Of a DNA stretch of 64,000 nucleotides, positions 26,320-35,951 are shown in pieces (within the stretch, counting starts at the first letter, position 1; the number at the start of each line of letters is the position of its first letter). Where the stretch lies: positions 422,501 to 486,500 of the forward strand of contig NZ_LN999809.1 of assembly GCF_001517665.2 (NCBI RefSeq), given 5' to 3'. Made by a program: the position numbers and the translations under genes. This stretch comes from Peptoniphilus phoceensis. GTDB lineage: Bacteria; Bacillota; Clostridia; Tissierellales; Peptoniphilaceae. Below the pieces are notes generated by a model, which was not told the origin of the DNA, did not search any database, and saw nothing but the letters and a program-made list of their open reading frames with translations.

Positions 26320-27110
26320 TTTATTTTTGCCCAACTCCAATTGGAAATTTAGGAGATATCACTCTTAGAACAATAGAAATTTTAAAGTCTGTTGATATAA
26401 TTTATGCAGAAGACAAAAGAGTAACTCTAAAACTTTTAAATCATTACGATATTAATAAAGAATTAAGGACTTATCACAAGTTTAATGAAGCTGAGATGTC
26501 TGAAAAAATAGTTAATCATATAGAAGATAAGGATATTGCTCTTGTGACTGATGCTGGAATGCCAGGTATTAGCGATCCTGGTGCAGTCTTAGTAAAAAAG
26601 TTAATAGAGGAAAAAATTGATTTTAGAGTTTTACCTGGTGCAAATGCAGCACTAACCGCTTTAGTTTTATCAGGCCTTGATACTGATCATTTTCTTTTTT
26701 ACGGTTTTACTTCAAGTAAATCAAGTGGCAGAAAAAAAGAATTTGAATCCTTAAAAGATTTAAAATTTAGTTTGATTTTTTATGAAGCGCCTCACAGGAT
26801 AAAAGATTTTTTAAATGATCTTTACAAAGTTTTTGGAGAAAGAAAAATATCTATTTCTAGAGAAATTACAAAAGTTTTTGAAGAAACAATAAGGTCAACT
26901 ACTTCAGAAATTTTGGAAAAAGAAATTACTGAAAAGGGAGAATTTGTTATTGTTGTTGAGGGCAATAATGAGGAAGTTACTTATGACATAAAAAGTCTTC
27001 TTAGAGAAAAATTAGAAACTGGAATGAAAAAATCTCAAGCAGTTAAAAAAATTTCTAAAGAATATAATATTCCTAAAAATGAGGTTTATAAGGAGAGTTT
27101 AGACCTATGA
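26316..27110 (+). CDS. rsmI: 16S rRNA (cytidine-1402-2'-O)-methyltransferase
   Basis: 264 residues, GTG start overlapping the previous stop. It methylates the ribose of C1402 in the ribosomal P site. Family motifs: CPTPIGNLGDITLRT (5-19), YAEDKRVT, TDAGMPGISDPGA (about 78-90) and the TALVLSGL stretch. The C-terminus is slightly short of the ~280-290 of most homologues but ends in a normal KKISKEYNIPKNEVY region. Confidence 0.95.
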   Translation: MIYFCPTPIGNLGDITLRTIEILKSVDIIYAEDKRVTLKLLNHYDINKELRTYHKFNEAEMSEKIVNHIEDKDIALVTDAGMPGISDPGAVLVKKLIEEKIDFRVLPGANAALTALVLSGLDTDHFLFYGFTSSKSSGRKKEFESLKDLKFSLIFYEAPHRIKDFLNDLYKVFGERKISISREITKVFEETIRSTTSEILEKEITEKGEFVIVVEGNNEEVTYDIKSLLREKLETGMKKSQAVKKISKEYNIPKNEVYKESLDL

Positions 27111-28051
27111 TAAATTTAAAAGATCTTGAAGGTCAACTTAAAGATGTAAACTTAAATTTAAGAAACAAATATGATTTTATTTTCAAATTCGATAATGATG
27201 AATTTCAAAGTGAACTTATTAAAAATGTGGGAAGACTTATTGAAATGGAAAAATTCCCTAAAGAAAAGTTAAATAAATTTAGAAGAACAGTTGGAGTTGA
27301 TGGTTCTAACAACATGTCTGGAGGAGCTTTTCCTCATTTTATTGAGATTTTTCAAGGACTTGCCAAGTGTACAGACGGAAATGAAATATATAGGAATAAT
27401 GTTTATACTCCAACGCTAAATGAAATTTATGATGATAAAAATCTTTCACAAAAATATTTAGCAACTATAGAAATAGAAACAGCTCTTGAATATATAAGCA
27501 CTTATGAATTTGATTATCTCATGATGGATGGAGGATTCATAAGATATAAAATAAACTGTCTTGATTTATTTAAAGAGCTTAGAGAAATTTGTGAAGAAAA
27601 AAATATAATTTTATTTGGTGTAATAAAAGACTTAAAAACTAATGTAATAGCAAGAAGCCTTGATATTGATGAGAGTATTTACGACAGGGAGATTTTATTT
27701 AATAGACTTAAAACTGGAGAAGGTCTTTTAATACGAAATGAAATCAATAAAAAATTTATAAAAGATGGTTTGGGGGAAGGTTTTTCTTCAGCTTTTATGA
27801 GAACATCAAAATTCCCTGGAGCAATAGGAGTTGATATACTAGACACTCAAGAAAGGCATCTGGAAGAAATTTGCAGTTTAATTTATACCTTAACGCCAAT
27901 GTCATCAAGAGGAGTTCCTTTATGGCTTGATATTGTAGATAAAGATGTTAAGATAACTGATGAAATTTTAAAAACTCTTTTGGAGGAATATCTTGATAGG
28001 GATGTCTATGAAAGATTTTTTATTTCTGAAAGAGATAAGAGAACTTTATAG
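27107..28051 (+). CDS. nurA: NurA-domain nuclease
   Basis: 314 residues. The NurA fold (RNase H-like, 5'-3' nuclease) is suggested by VGVDGSNN with D65, the strand YLMMDGGFIRYK (near 140-151), LFGVIKDLKTNVIAR (near 172-186) and the late PLWLDIVDKD aspartate (near 268-277), in the family order. It overlaps rsmI by 4 bases and is followed after 8 bases by a HerA ATPase. NurA and HerA form a DNA end-resection complex best known in archaea, working with Mre11-Rad50. Divergent sequence, so the call relies on motif order and the partner. Confidence 0.82.
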   Translation: MINLKDLEGQLKDVNLNLRNKYDFIFKFDNDEFQSELIKNVGRLIEMEKFPKEKLNKFRRTVGVDGSNNMSGGAFPHFIEIFQGLAKCTDGNEIYRNNVYTPTLNEIYDDKNLSQKYLATIEIETALEYISTYEFDYLMMDGGFIRYKINCLDLFKELREICEEKNIILFGVIKDLKTNVIARSLDIDESIYDREILFNRLKTGEGLLIRNEINKKFIKDGLGEGFSSAFMRTSKFPGAIGVDILDTQERHLEEICSLIYTLTPMSSRGVPLWLDIVDKDVKITDEILKTLLEEYLDRDVYERFFISERDKRTL

Positions 28052-28059
28052 GAGGAAAA

Positions 28060-29892
28060 ATGAAAGTACTTGGAGTTACGACAACAAGAGAAGTATATAT
28101 TGGTTCTAAGGATAAAAATTTTAGGAACAATGAGTTTTTAATAGTTGAAGATCCAGTTCAAGGTGATATCATTGGTGAAGTTGTTGATTCACAAACTTTT
28201 AACCGTTTTATTCCTCTAGATATTGGTGGAGATTTTATAGATAGTGATGTTTTATCTTCTCTGGGTTCAATGGGCTATGATGTTGGGAACGAAACTGTTT
28301 ATGTAGCAAAACTTAGATTTTTTGAAGAACTTTTATACCCACCTTTGACAGGAAGTGATTTGAGAACTCCTGAATTTAATGAAATAAAAAATCTATTAAT
28401 AGATAGTCTTCCTAAAGAATCTCTTAAACTTGGTTCAATTAAAAATACAGATAACATAGCAAAAGGAATGGATGATGTTTATAAGGATTTATTTTCTATT
28501 TTTCAAAATAATGAATTTATAAAACAAAAAGAACTTCCTTATTTATTTGATTACAAATCAATGCACCAATATCCTCACATAGGAGTTTTTGGAGGCTCTG
28601 GTAGTGGTAAATCTTTTGGACTGAGAGTTATCTTAGAAGAATTAATGGAAATGGGAGTTCCAGCAATTGTAATGGATCCTCATTATGAAATGGACTTTAC
28701 AAATAATTCTGATATATCTAATAAAAATTATACAGACAAATTTAAGTGTCTTGAAATTGGACTGGATACTGGTATAAAATTTCAGGAATTGCAAAAAAGA
28801 GATTTAAAAAATTTACTAAATGCAGCTTCACCTCTAACTGATTCAATGAATAATGTAATTGATGTAATGCTTTCTAAAGGAGCCAGTTTTGAATCTTTTA
28901 AAAATAAATTAGATATGCTTTTAGAAGGTCAAGAAATAGGATCAAGAGACAAAATACTTGCAGAAATTGCTGCAGAAACAGATCAATCTATAAGAAATCG
29001 ACTAGAAGATGTTTTAGATATATATGAAAGATATGACAAAACTTGTAACTCAATGAGTGTACGTGGAGTTTTGTGGCGACTTATGACTTTACAAAATGAA
29101 GGTATATTTTCTCACAACATAGATGAACTTTTAGATTTATTAAAAAGAAGAAAATTGGTTGTTCTGCAAGGCTCAACAAGGATGATAAATGTTTTTTCAA
29201 CTTATCTACTGGCAAAATTATATTATTTGAGAAAAGAATATAGAGATGAACTTTATAGAAATAATGTAAAAGTAGATTATTTTCCACCTTTTATAATTAT
29301 TACTGATGAAGCTCACAATTTTGCACCAAAAGGTTTTGATACACCATCAAAGAGTATATTGAGAGAAGTGTCACAAGAAGGAAGAAAATATGGAGTATTT
29401 TTAATTCTTGCAACACAAAGGCCTACTCTTCTAGATGAAACAATAACAGCACAATTAAATACTAAATTAATATTTAGAACTGTTAGAGCATCTGATATTG
29501 ATACAATTAGAGAGGAAACTGACCTTTCCTCAGATGAAACTAAAAGGCTTCCTTATTTGAGTTCAGGTGATGTTTTTATTTCTTCTGCAAAGAAAGGAAG
29601 AACATCTTTTGTTCGAATTAGAGCAGCTAATACAGTATCTCCACATACAGAAAATCCTTTTGATGAACTGACATCACATGATGATGAAATTTATGAAAAA
29701 TTTTTTGCTGATGTAAAAGATTTACTTCCAATTGATAGTTCTAATTTAAATGGTGTGCTTGTTAATTACAATAAAAAGACTGGAGAAAATCTTTCTTACG
29801 ACGAATTTAAAAATAAATTGGACTCTTTGTGTGAAAGAGATTTTATAGAAAAAGAAGACAATTTCTTAACTGAAATGTATAAGGTAAAATAA
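28060..29892 (+). CDS. herA: HerA-type bipolar DNA translocase/helicase ATPase
   Basis: 610 residues. An N-terminal HAS-barrel-like region (1-100; IIGEVVDSQTF) precedes the RecA-like core: Walker A GGSGSGKS (178-185), VMDPHYEMDF after it, a helical insertion about 240-330, Walker B IITDEAHNFAP (D416-E417), then EGRKYGVFLILATQRP and the arginine-finger region NTKLIFRTV. This is a full HerA, larger than the DUF853 protein at 10659. Together with NurA it probably makes a hexameric translocase that feeds DNA to the nuclease. Whether it serves repair or phage defence is open. Confidence 0.9.
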   Translation: MKVLGVTTTREVYIGSKDKNFRNNEFLIVEDPVQGDIIGEVVDSQTFNRFIPLDIGGDFIDSDVLSSLGSMGYDVGNETVYVAKLRFFEELLYPPLTGSDLRTPEFNEIKNLLIDSLPKESLKLGSIKNTDNIAKGMDDVYKDLFSIFQNNEFIKQKELPYLFDYKSMHQYPHIGVFGGSGSGKSFGLRVILEELMEMGVPAIVMDPHYEMDFTNNSDISNKNYTDKFKCLEIGLDTGIKFQELQKRDLKNLLNAASPLTDSMNNVIDVMLSKGASFESFKNKLDMLLEGQEIGSRDKILAEIAAETDQSIRNRLEDVLDIYERYDKTCNSMSVRGVLWRLMTLQNEGIFSHNIDELLDLLKRRKLVVLQGSTRMINVFSTYLLAKLYYLRKEYRDELYRNNVKVDYFPPFIIITDEAHNFAPKGFDTPSKSILREVSQEGRKYGVFLILATQRPTLLDETITAQLNTKLIFRTVRASDIDTIREETDLSSDETKRLPYLSSGDVFISSAKKGRTSFVRIRAANTVSPHTENPFDELTSHDDEIYEKFFADVKDLLPIDSSNLNGVLVNYNKKTGENLSYDEFKNKLDSLCERDFIEKEDNFLTEMYKVK

Positions 29893-29934
29893 AAAAACTG
29901 GTCTAGGTTTTACTTAACTTAGATCAGTTTTTTC
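29892..29934. terminator. bidirectional terminator between herA and the GIY-YIG gene
   Basis: ACTGGTCTAGG and its near-complement CTTAGATCAGT form a stem (about 29897-29928) flanked by seven A's on the left and six T's on the right, so it can stop transcription in both directions. Confidence 0.8.
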
Positions 29935-30236
29935 TATTTTTTTGCATTCGATTTATTAATTAAATATAAGTCGTATAAGTCTTGAAGAGATTTTTTATTT
30001 TCAATAATCTTTATTTTATCATCTCTATTTAAGCTTTTTATAAAATATTCTTTTTTTAGGGCATCAGATTTGTCCTTGCATTCTTCGCTAAAGACCATCT
30101 TGACGGGAAGTCTTGCAGATGTATACTTAGAAGCCTTTCCGCTGTTATGAGTTTTTAATCTTTTTTCTAAATTCACAGTGTAACCTGTGTATAAGCTATT
30201 GTCCGCACATTTTAAAATATAAACAAAAGCTTTCAT
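29934..30236 (-). CDS. GIY-YIG nuclease superfamily protein (UPF0213/YhbQ-like)
   Basis: 100 residues, the normal size of a lone GIY-YIG domain. The motif reads VYILKCADNSLYTGYT, with the second element YTG, then the arginine in EKRLKTHN and YTSARLPVK. The downstream glutamate lies in the EYFIKSL helix. These stand-alone proteins are assumed to be structure-specific endonucleases, but the function of this subgroup is unproven. The ATG directly follows the recX stop (TAAATG), so the two are translationally coupled. Confidence 0.9.
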   Translation of the reverse strand: MKAFVYILKCADNSLYTGYTVNLEKRLKTHNSGKASKYTSARLPVKMVFSEECKDKSDALKKEYFIKSLNRDDKIKIIENKKSLQDLYDLYLINKSNAKK

Positions 30237-30845
30237 TTATTCACCACTTAGATAATCATCAAAAGTAAAATTTATAATTTCGAATTCAAATCCACGACCC
30301 TGTAAATAATTTTTTACTGAATAAATTTTTTTAGGGTCGCTTTCATTTTTGGATATTCTTTTTTTTACGAGTTCGAGAGCATTTTCATACTCCAACTCAT
30401 AGTCATAATTTTCCATAATTTTTTCTATAATATTTTTATCGATACCCTTAGACATCAGCATATATTTAGTTTTTATTTTCCCATATTTTTTAATATTCAT
30501 GGCATCATTTAAATATCTTCTAGCATAATCTTCATCGTTGAGATATTTTTTTTCTTCTAAAATGGGAATTATGATGTCAATGATTTCTCTTTGAATTTTA
30601 TTTTTGTAGAGATGATCAATTAATTGTTTTTTTGTTTTATTTCTTTGCAAAAATTTGTAGGAAAGTAGAAGGGCTTCTGATTTTTCATTTTCAAATTTCA
30701 AATTTTCAACAAACTCTTCTTCAACTTCTTGTCCCTTGTATAGTCCAAAATTTACTAAAGTATCTTCAGAAATCTTAATTTCCTCGCCAGAATCAAAAGT
30801 AATATTAAATTTTTTCTTTTCAAAACTTATATTTGAGATAATCAT
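30237..30845 (-). CDS. recX: RecA regulator RecX
   Basis: 202 residues. RecX binds RecA filaments and modulates recombinational repair. The helical repeats typical of the family are seen: ALLSYKFLQRNKTKKQLIDHL (about 60-80), KKYLNDEDYARRYLNDA (about 98-114) and GKIKTKYMLMSKGI (about 119-132). An N-terminal beta-rich region of ~50 residues is typical of Gram-positive RecX. TGGTGAT precedes the ATG. recA is not nearby. Confidence 0.85.
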   Translation of the reverse strand: MIISNISFEKKKFNITFDSGEEIKISEDTLVNFGLYKGQEVEEEFVENLKFENEKSEALLLSYKFLQRNKTKKQLIDHLYKNKIQREIIDIIIPILEEKKYLNDEDYARRYLNDAMNIKKYGKIKTKYMLMSKGIDKNIIEKIMENYDYELEYENALELVKKRISKNESDPKKIYSVKNYLQGRGFEFEIINFTFDDYLSGE

Positions 30846-30912
30846 TTTATCACCAGATTTATTTTAACATAAAAATGGAGATTGCCCAATTCATCTTATT
30901 TAAACAAAATAA

Positions 30913-30941
30913 TGGAAAAATTTTTTTAAAAAGTATATAAT
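30913..30941 (+). promoter_or_regulatory. possible promoter for the FHA-FtsW-PBP run
   Basis: TATAAT (30936-30941) with a weak TGGAAA (30913-30918) at 17 bases. AGAGGTGG lies before the ATG at 30972. Confidence 0.35.
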
Positions 30942-30971
30942 GAGATAGAGTTTTAGACAAAGAGGTGGAAT

Positions 30972-31412
30972 ATGTTTGAATTGATCTCACAAGTGTTGAG
31001 ATACGTTTTTATAATCTTAATTTATCTTTTTATTTTTAGTATTTTAAGACTAATGTATCTTGATGTAAAAAGTATGACAAGCGGGGGAGGCTCCCTTGAT
31101 GATGCTTATTTAAAAGTGGTTAATAGACTTGACTCCTTGAATTTCAAAATGCAGGAATATTATGTCATTGAAGGTGACATAAGTCTTGGTAGAAGTTCGA
31201 GAAATGACATTGTTATAAAAGATAAATTTGTAAGTAAAAATCATTTGTTAATTCGTGAAAAAAATCAAAGATATTATTTGGAGGATTTGGGTTCTGCCAA
31301 TGGGACTTTCTTAAATGGTGTTAAAGTAGACTCTAATGAGTTTATAGAACTTCAAAATAATGACAAGATTGGCGTTGGATTTATCCAATTTATTTTTGTA
31401 GATAAAAGGTGA
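30972..31412 (+). CDS. FHA-domain membrane protein
   Basis: 146 residues: one membrane helix (about 7-27), a short linker with a GGGG-type turn, and a C-terminal forkhead-associated domain (about 65-146). The FHA signature is present: ISLGRSSRNDIVI, FVSKNHLLI and GSANGTFLNG. FHA domains bind phosphothreonine. It heads the FtsW-PBP cell-wall genes, as in actinobacterial and clostridial FHA-ftsW/rodA-pbpA clusters, but no Ser/Thr kinase or phosphatase gene is adjacent. A tether recruiting phosphorylated partners to the cell-wall complex is inferred. Confidence 0.9.
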   Translation: MFELISQVLRYVFIILIYLFIFSILRLMYLDVKSMTSGGGSLDDAYLKVVNRLDSLNFKMQEYYVIEGDISLGRSSRNDIVIKDKFVSKNHLLIREKNQRYYLEDLGSANGTFLNGVKVDSNEFIELQNNDKIGVGFIQFIFVDKR

Positions 31413-31416
31413 AATT

Positions 31417-32682
31417 GTGTTAGATAAAATTTTTAAACAGAGAAAACCTAGAAATCTTTTATTGATTTTTGAAATTCTAAGTATATTGCTATTATTTACC
31501 TTTAACAACAATAATATTGATAGGTACATAATAATTTTATTTTTAGGATTAATATTAATAGTCTATATATCAAATTTGGTACTAGGAAAAGTTTCTTCTG
31601 GTGACAATTATATTTTTCTGATAGTATCCATGCTTTTAAGCCTTGGAATTATAACCATATATAGGTTATCACCTAAACTTGGACTTAGACAACTAATTTG
31701 GGTTTTAGCAGGTATACTTGTTTTTTACTTAACCTACTTTATAATTAGGGCAATGAGAAGACTAGAATATATGACAGGTCTTTATTTGGGACTTTCTATT
31801 TTATTTTTCTTACTCACAATTATTCTTGCTCCTTCAAAATATGGAGCCAAAAACTGGATAGAAATTTCTGACAGTATAACTATTCAGTTATCTGAATTTA
31901 CTAAAATTTTAGTGATTTTTTTAATAGCTTCTTTTTATACAACTTTCCAAACAAGATTAAAAAAATTAAATTATAAATATACCTCATATTACTTAATGGC
32001 AGTAATATATATTTTTGTGGGATTTTTATTTATACAAAGAGATCTTGGAACAGCAGCTATTTTTATTGCAATATACACTCTTATTCAATATATATATGAT
32101 GAAGATAGAAAATCAATTTTAGTTAATATTGGCCTTATGATCTTTGGCTCAGTAGTTGGATTTTTCTTGTTTTCCCACGTCCGAAGTAGAGTCGATATTT
32201 GGTTAAATCCTTGGACTGCAGATAAAGTTGTAAATTCAGCAAGGCAAATCGTCCAATCTTTATTTGGAATTGGTGAAGGTGGATTTATAGGGCAAGGTAT
32301 TGGTCTTGGATACCCTAAACAAATTGCTTTTGCTTATTCTGATGTGATTTTTTCTGCAATTTGTGAAGAAATGGGAGTGCTAACAGGAATAGGAATAATA
32401 ATGCTCTACATGCTTTTAGTTTATAGAGCTATAAAAATTGCTTTAAATCAAGAATATCTTTTTTATAGAATTCTTGCTTTATCTGTTGCAATATTATTTA
32501 CAGTTCAAGCATTCTTAAATATTGGTGGTGTAATTAAACTTATACCTATGACAGGACTTACTTTGCCATTTATTTCTTATGGTGGAAGTTCCTTGATTTC
32601 AAGTTTTGTTGCGCTTGGTATTTTACAAGTTACAAGTGAAGATTTATCATACAAATATGATAGGGGATTAGATAATGAATAG
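31417..32682 (+). CDS. FtsW/RodA/SpoVE-family peptidoglycan glycosyltransferase
   Basis: 421 residues with ten or so membrane helices, GTG start with AAAGGTGA upstream. SEDS proteins polymerise lipid II with a cognate class B PBP, here the very next gene. Key motifs: GAKNWIEI (about 144-151), IQRDLGTAAIF (about 206-216), GEGGFIGQGIGLGYPKQ and the C-terminal TGLTLPFISYGGSSLI, nearly invariant in FtsW/RodA. I cannot tell division (FtsW) from elongation (RodA) function from sequence. The following gene overlaps by 8 bases. Confidence 0.93.
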   Translation: MLDKIFKQRKPRNLLLIFEILSILLLFTFNNNNIDRYIIILFLGLILIVYISNLVLGKVSSGDNYIFLIVSMLLSLGIITIYRLSPKLGLRQLIWVLAGILVFYLTYFIIRAMRRLEYMTGLYLGLSILFFLLTIILAPSKYGAKNWIEISDSITIQLSEFTKILVIFLIASFYTTFQTRLKKLNYKYTSYYLMAVIYIFVGFLFIQRDLGTAAIFIAIYTLIQYIYDEDRKSILVNIGLMIFGSVVGFFLFSHVRSRVDIWLNPWTADKVVNSARQIVQSLFGIGEGGFIGQGIGLGYPKQIAFAYSDVIFSAICEEMGVLTGIGIIMLYMLLVYRAIKIALNQEYLFYRILALSVAILFTVQAFLNIGGVIKLIPMTGLTLPFISYGGSSLISSFVALGILQVTSEDLSYKYDRGLDNE

Positions 32683-34117
32683 TAAAGATAATAAAAGAAT
32701 CTTAGTTTTACTAGTTTTTTTAATGATTTTATTAGTTGCTCCAATTGTTTATTTGACATATTTCACAGTTTTTAAGGCAGATGATATTGTAAAACATCCG
32801 GCCAATAGAAGAAGTGAACTTAGAGAAAATTCGGTCAAGAGAGGAACTTTTTATGATAGAAATCATGAAGTGCTAGCTTACTCTAATGGTGAAAAATATA
32901 ATTATCACAGAATTTATAATCAGCCTATTATTTATTCTCATATAATAGGGTATTCAGATAAAATTGTCGATAAATATGGGCTTGAAAAAGAGTTAAATGA
33001 CTATTTAGTTGGAAAAGAAGGCTCTAAATTATTAAAAACTTTTAAGTCAATAATAAATAAAAATTACGATCCTTATACTGGTGATGATGTAACTTTAACA
33101 ACGGATACTGATTTACAAGAAAAGACTAGATCTGTATTATCAGCTAACTCTGAAAAAGGGTCTGTAGTAATGATGAATCCAAAAACTGGTGAAGTTTTAT
33201 CTATGGTATCTCTTCCGGATTTTAATTCTCAAAATATTGCAAAAGATATGCAAAAAATTAATGAAGCAAATAATGGAGCCTTATTCAATAGTTCTACAAA
33301 GGGTAAGTTTGCTCCAGGTTCAGTCTATAAAATCGTTACAACTACAGCAATATTAGAATCAGGAATTTCACAAAAGTATACCGATGAAGGTTTGGAAAAA
33401 ATTGACAATGGTAGAGAATTTAAAAATGCAGGAAATAAAATTTATGGTAGGGTAGATTTAAGAAAGGCATTTACAAATTCACTTAATACTTATTTTGTCA
33501 GAAAATCTGTGGACATGGGAATTGATATTATGGGACAGGTTTCTGAAAAATATATGATAAATAAAAAAGTTGATTTTGAACTTCCTCTTGAAACTTCTAC
33601 ATGGACATTTAAAAGAAGTGATTTTGATAGGACAGCTCTTGCTGCCGGTGGTATTGGACACGATACAATTTTAGTTACACCTCTCGAAATGTGCATGGTA
33701 GCTTCAACAATTGCAAATGATGGTGTAATGATGCAACCTCATATTGTTAAAAGAATTGATTCTTCTGATGGGAAAAATGTAATTAGAAATACTCCAACTG
33801 TTTTAAGTGAAGTAACTTCAAAGGAAAATGCTGATCAAATTACAAAATACATGGTAAATGTTGTAAACAATGGTACAGGAACTGAGGCATATGTCTCTGG
33901 TGTAAAAGTTGCAGGTAAAACTGGTACTGCTCAACTAGACTTAAAAGAGGGTACAAACAACGCTTGGTTTGTAGGTTTTGCTCCTGCAGATGATCCTCAA
34001 GTGGCAATAGCAGTTGTAATTCCTAATATTAAGGATTATGGTTCTCAAGCTGCCGCACCAATTGCTGGGGAACTTCTAAAGTACGCAATTAATAATTTAC
34101 AAATTGAAGAAGAGTGA
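32675..34117 (+). CDS. class B penicillin-binding protein (transpeptidase, PbpA-like)
   Basis: 480 residues, short for a class B PBP, close to the actinobacterial PbpA that pairs with RodA. One N-terminal membrane helix (about 8-30), a dimerisation domain, then the transpeptidase domain with all three motifs: S216-VYK219 in APGSVYK, S269-LN271, and K415-T-G in AGKTGTAQ. It cross-links peptidoglycan outside the membrane with the SEDS protein encoded upstream. No PASTA domains. Confidence 0.94.
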   Translation: MNSKDNKRILVLLVFLMILLVAPIVYLTYFTVFKADDIVKHPANRRSELRENSVKRGTFYDRNHEVLAYSNGEKYNYHRIYNQPIIYSHIIGYSDKIVDKYGLEKELNDYLVGKEGSKLLKTFKSIINKNYDPYTGDDVTLTTDTDLQEKTRSVLSANSEKGSVVMMNPKTGEVLSMVSLPDFNSQNIAKDMQKINEANNGALFNSSTKGKFAPGSVYKIVTTTAILESGISQKYTDEGLEKIDNGREFKNAGNKIYGRVDLRKAFTNSLNTYFVRKSVDMGIDIMGQVSEKYMINKKVDFELPLETSTWTFKRSDFDRTALAAGGIGHDTILVTPLEMCMVASTIANDGVMMQPHIVKRIDSSDGKNVIRNTPTVLSEVTSKENADQITKYMVNVVNNGTGTEAYVSGVKVAGKTGTAQLDLKEGTNNAWFVGFAPADDPQVAIAVVIPNIKDYGSQAAAPIAGELLKYAINNLQIEEE

Positions 34118-34121
34118 TCAA

Positions 34122-34823
34122 GTGTATAAGGAAAAATTTGTTACTGCTATAGTAGCTGCAGCTGGTATGGGTAAGAGAATGAAAATGGGTATTAATAAAC
34201 AGTTTTTAGCAATTGATGGAATTCCAATTTTAGCTCATACAATTAAAAAGATAGAAAAATCTAAGTATATTGATTTTTTACTCCTAATCGTAAAAAAGAC
34301 TGACATGCGTTATGTGGATGATATAATAAAAAAATATCAAATCAACATGGAGTATAAAATTGTTTATGGAGGCAAGGAGAGGCAAGATTCTATAAACAAT
34401 GGTCTTTTAAATATGCCAATAGAAACAAATATAGTTTTAACACATGATGGTGCTAGACCCTTTGTATCAGTTGATAAAATTGATGAAGCAATTGAAAATG
34501 TTCTTGATACTGGTGCTTGTGTTTTGGCTAATCCTGTTAAAGATACTATAAAAGTTTCAACTGATGGTAAATTAGTAGATTATACTCCAAATAGAGATAG
34601 ACTTTGGCAAGTCCAAACTCCTCAAGTTTTTAGAAAAGAAATTTTAATTAAGGCCTATGAACAAGCTTATTCAGAAGGGTATTATGGAACTGATGATTGC
34701 TCTTTAGTTGAAAAAACAGGGGTTAAGGTAAAACTTATCTATAATTCTTACGATAATATAAAGATAACAACAAGAGAAGATTTATCTATAGCAAATATTC
34801 TAGTTAAGAAGGTGAATACATGA
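34122..34823 (+). CDS. ispD: 2-C-methyl-D-erythritol 4-phosphate cytidylyltransferase
   Basis: 233 residues from a GTG start 4 bases after the PBP stop; AAGAGTGA precedes it. A TTG 18 bases upstream in frame is the alternative. The enzyme makes CDP-methylerythritol in the MEP isoprenoid pathway. The nucleotide-binding loop [12 protein letters not shown] is at about 9-20, K33 lies in NKQFL, and THDGARPFV (near 114-122) and TPQVF are conserved. Coupled to ispF by a 4-base overlap. Confidence 0.93.
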   Translation: MYKEKFVTAIVAAAGMGKRMKMGINKQFLAIDGIPILAHTIKKIEKSKYIDFLLLIVKKTDMRYVDDIIKKYQINMEYKIVYGGKERQDSINNGLLNMPIETNIVLTHDGARPFVSVDKIDEAIENVLDTGACVLANPVKDTIKVSTDGKLVDYTPNRDRLWQVQTPQVFRKEILIKAYEQAYSEGYYGTDDCSLVEKTGVKVKLIYNSYDNIKITTREDLSIANILVKKVNT

Positions 34824-35296
34824 GAATAGGAATTGGATATGATGTTCATAAATTGGTAGAAAATAGAAAGTTATTTATTGGTGGTATTGAAATACCTTAT
34901 GAAAAAGGACTTCTTGGTCACTCGGATGCTGATGTTCTTATACACGCAATAATGGATTCTATTTTGGGAGCCTTAGCTCTTAGAGATATTGGATACCATT
35001 TTCCAGATAATGATAATGAGTTCAAGGATATTGATTCAAAAATTCTTTTAAAAAGAGTTTTCGAAATCATGAAATCTAAAAATTATAAAATAGGAAACAT
35101 TGATTGTGTCATAGCTTGTCAAGCTCCAAAGCTTGCTAGCTATATTGAAGAAATGAGAAAGACCATAAGCATTATATTAGATACTGATATAGAAAATATT
35201 TCTATAAAAGCAACTACTACTGAAAAATTAGGTTTTATTGGTAGGGGAGAAGGGATATCTTCTGAAGCTGTATGTTTACTTGAAAGGGATGATTAA
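34820..35296 (+). CDS. ispF: 2-C-methyl-D-erythritol 2,4-cyclodiphosphate synthase
   Basis: 158 residues, the normal trimeric IspF size. The zinc ligands are in GYDVHK (D8, H10) and the [18 protein letters not shown] region (H42), and the C-terminal [15 protein letters not shown] motif is intact. It cyclises CDP-methylerythritol phosphate. ispE is not adjacent. Confidence 0.96.
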   Translation: MRIGIGYDVHKLVENRKLFIGGIEIPYEKGLLGHSDADVLIHAIMDSILGALALRDIGYHFPDNDNEFKDIDSKILLKRVFEIMKSKNYKIGNIDCVIACQAPKLASYIEEMRKTISIILDTDIENISIKATTTEKLGFIGRGEGISSEAVCLLERDD

Positions 35297-35950
35297 ATGA
35301 AGTTTTTTATTGATACTGCAAATATCGAAGAAATTCGAGAGATTAATTCTTGGGGTGTTTTATCAGGAGTGACAACAAATCCCACTCTAATTGCAAAAAG
35401 TGGTGGAGTTTTTGAGGATGTAATAAAAGAAATTTCTGAAATAGTTGATGGAGATATTTCTGCTGAAGTAATTTCAACTGATTTAGATGGAATGCTTAAA
35501 GAAGCAAGAGAACTTGCAAAAATATCAAAAAATATCGTAATAAAAATTCCAATGATTGAAGAAGGATTAAAAGCAGTAAGTATTTTAAGTAAAGAAGGTA
35601 TAAAAACTAATGTAACTTTAATATTTTCGGTTTCACAAGCCCTTCTTGCAGCAAATGCAGGAGCAACTTATGTTAGTCCTTTTATGGGAAGACTCGATGA
35701 TATAGGAGAGTCTGGACTAGATTTAGTTAAAGACATTTCTCATATATTTGAAACTTATGATTATGATACACAAATTATAGCTGCAAGTATTAGACATATT
35801 AAACATGTAGAAGAAGTTGCAAAAACTGGAGCTGATGTGGGAACAATTCCTTATAAAATATTTAAGGAAATGATAAAACATCAACTAACAGATAGTGGAT
35901 TAGAAAAATTTTTAGAAGATTTTAAAAATGTAAAGACAAAGGAGAAATAA
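35297..35950 (+). CDS. fsa: fructose-6-phosphate aldolase / small transaldolase
   Basis: 217 residues, beginning 0 bases after ispF. Members of the TalC/FSA subfamily are ~215 residues and carry a Schiff-base lysine in VIKIPM; here [13 protein letters not shown] holds it near 85. [18 protein letters not shown] and [14 protein letters not shown] are family signatures. It may act as transaldolase in sugar interconversion or as fructose-6-phosphate aldolase; sequence does not separate these. It pairs with glpX next door. Confidence 0.92.
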   Translation: MKFFIDTANIEEIREINSWGVLSGVTTNPTLIAKSGGVFEDVIKEISEIVDGDISAEVISTDLDGMLKEARELAKISKNIVIKIPMIEEGLKAVSILSKEGIKTNVTLIFSVSQALLAANAGATYVSPFMGRLDDIGESGLDLVKDISHIFETYDYDTQIIAASIRHIKHVEEVAKTGADVGTIPYKIFKEMIKHQLTDSGLEKFLEDFKNVKTKEK

Positions 35951-35951
35951 G

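Noticed and set aside
27107-29892. NurA-HerA as a mobile phage-defence island
   Set aside because: It overlaps core genes, has native composition and no integrase, toxin or other defence genes next to it; kept only as an unusual repair pair.
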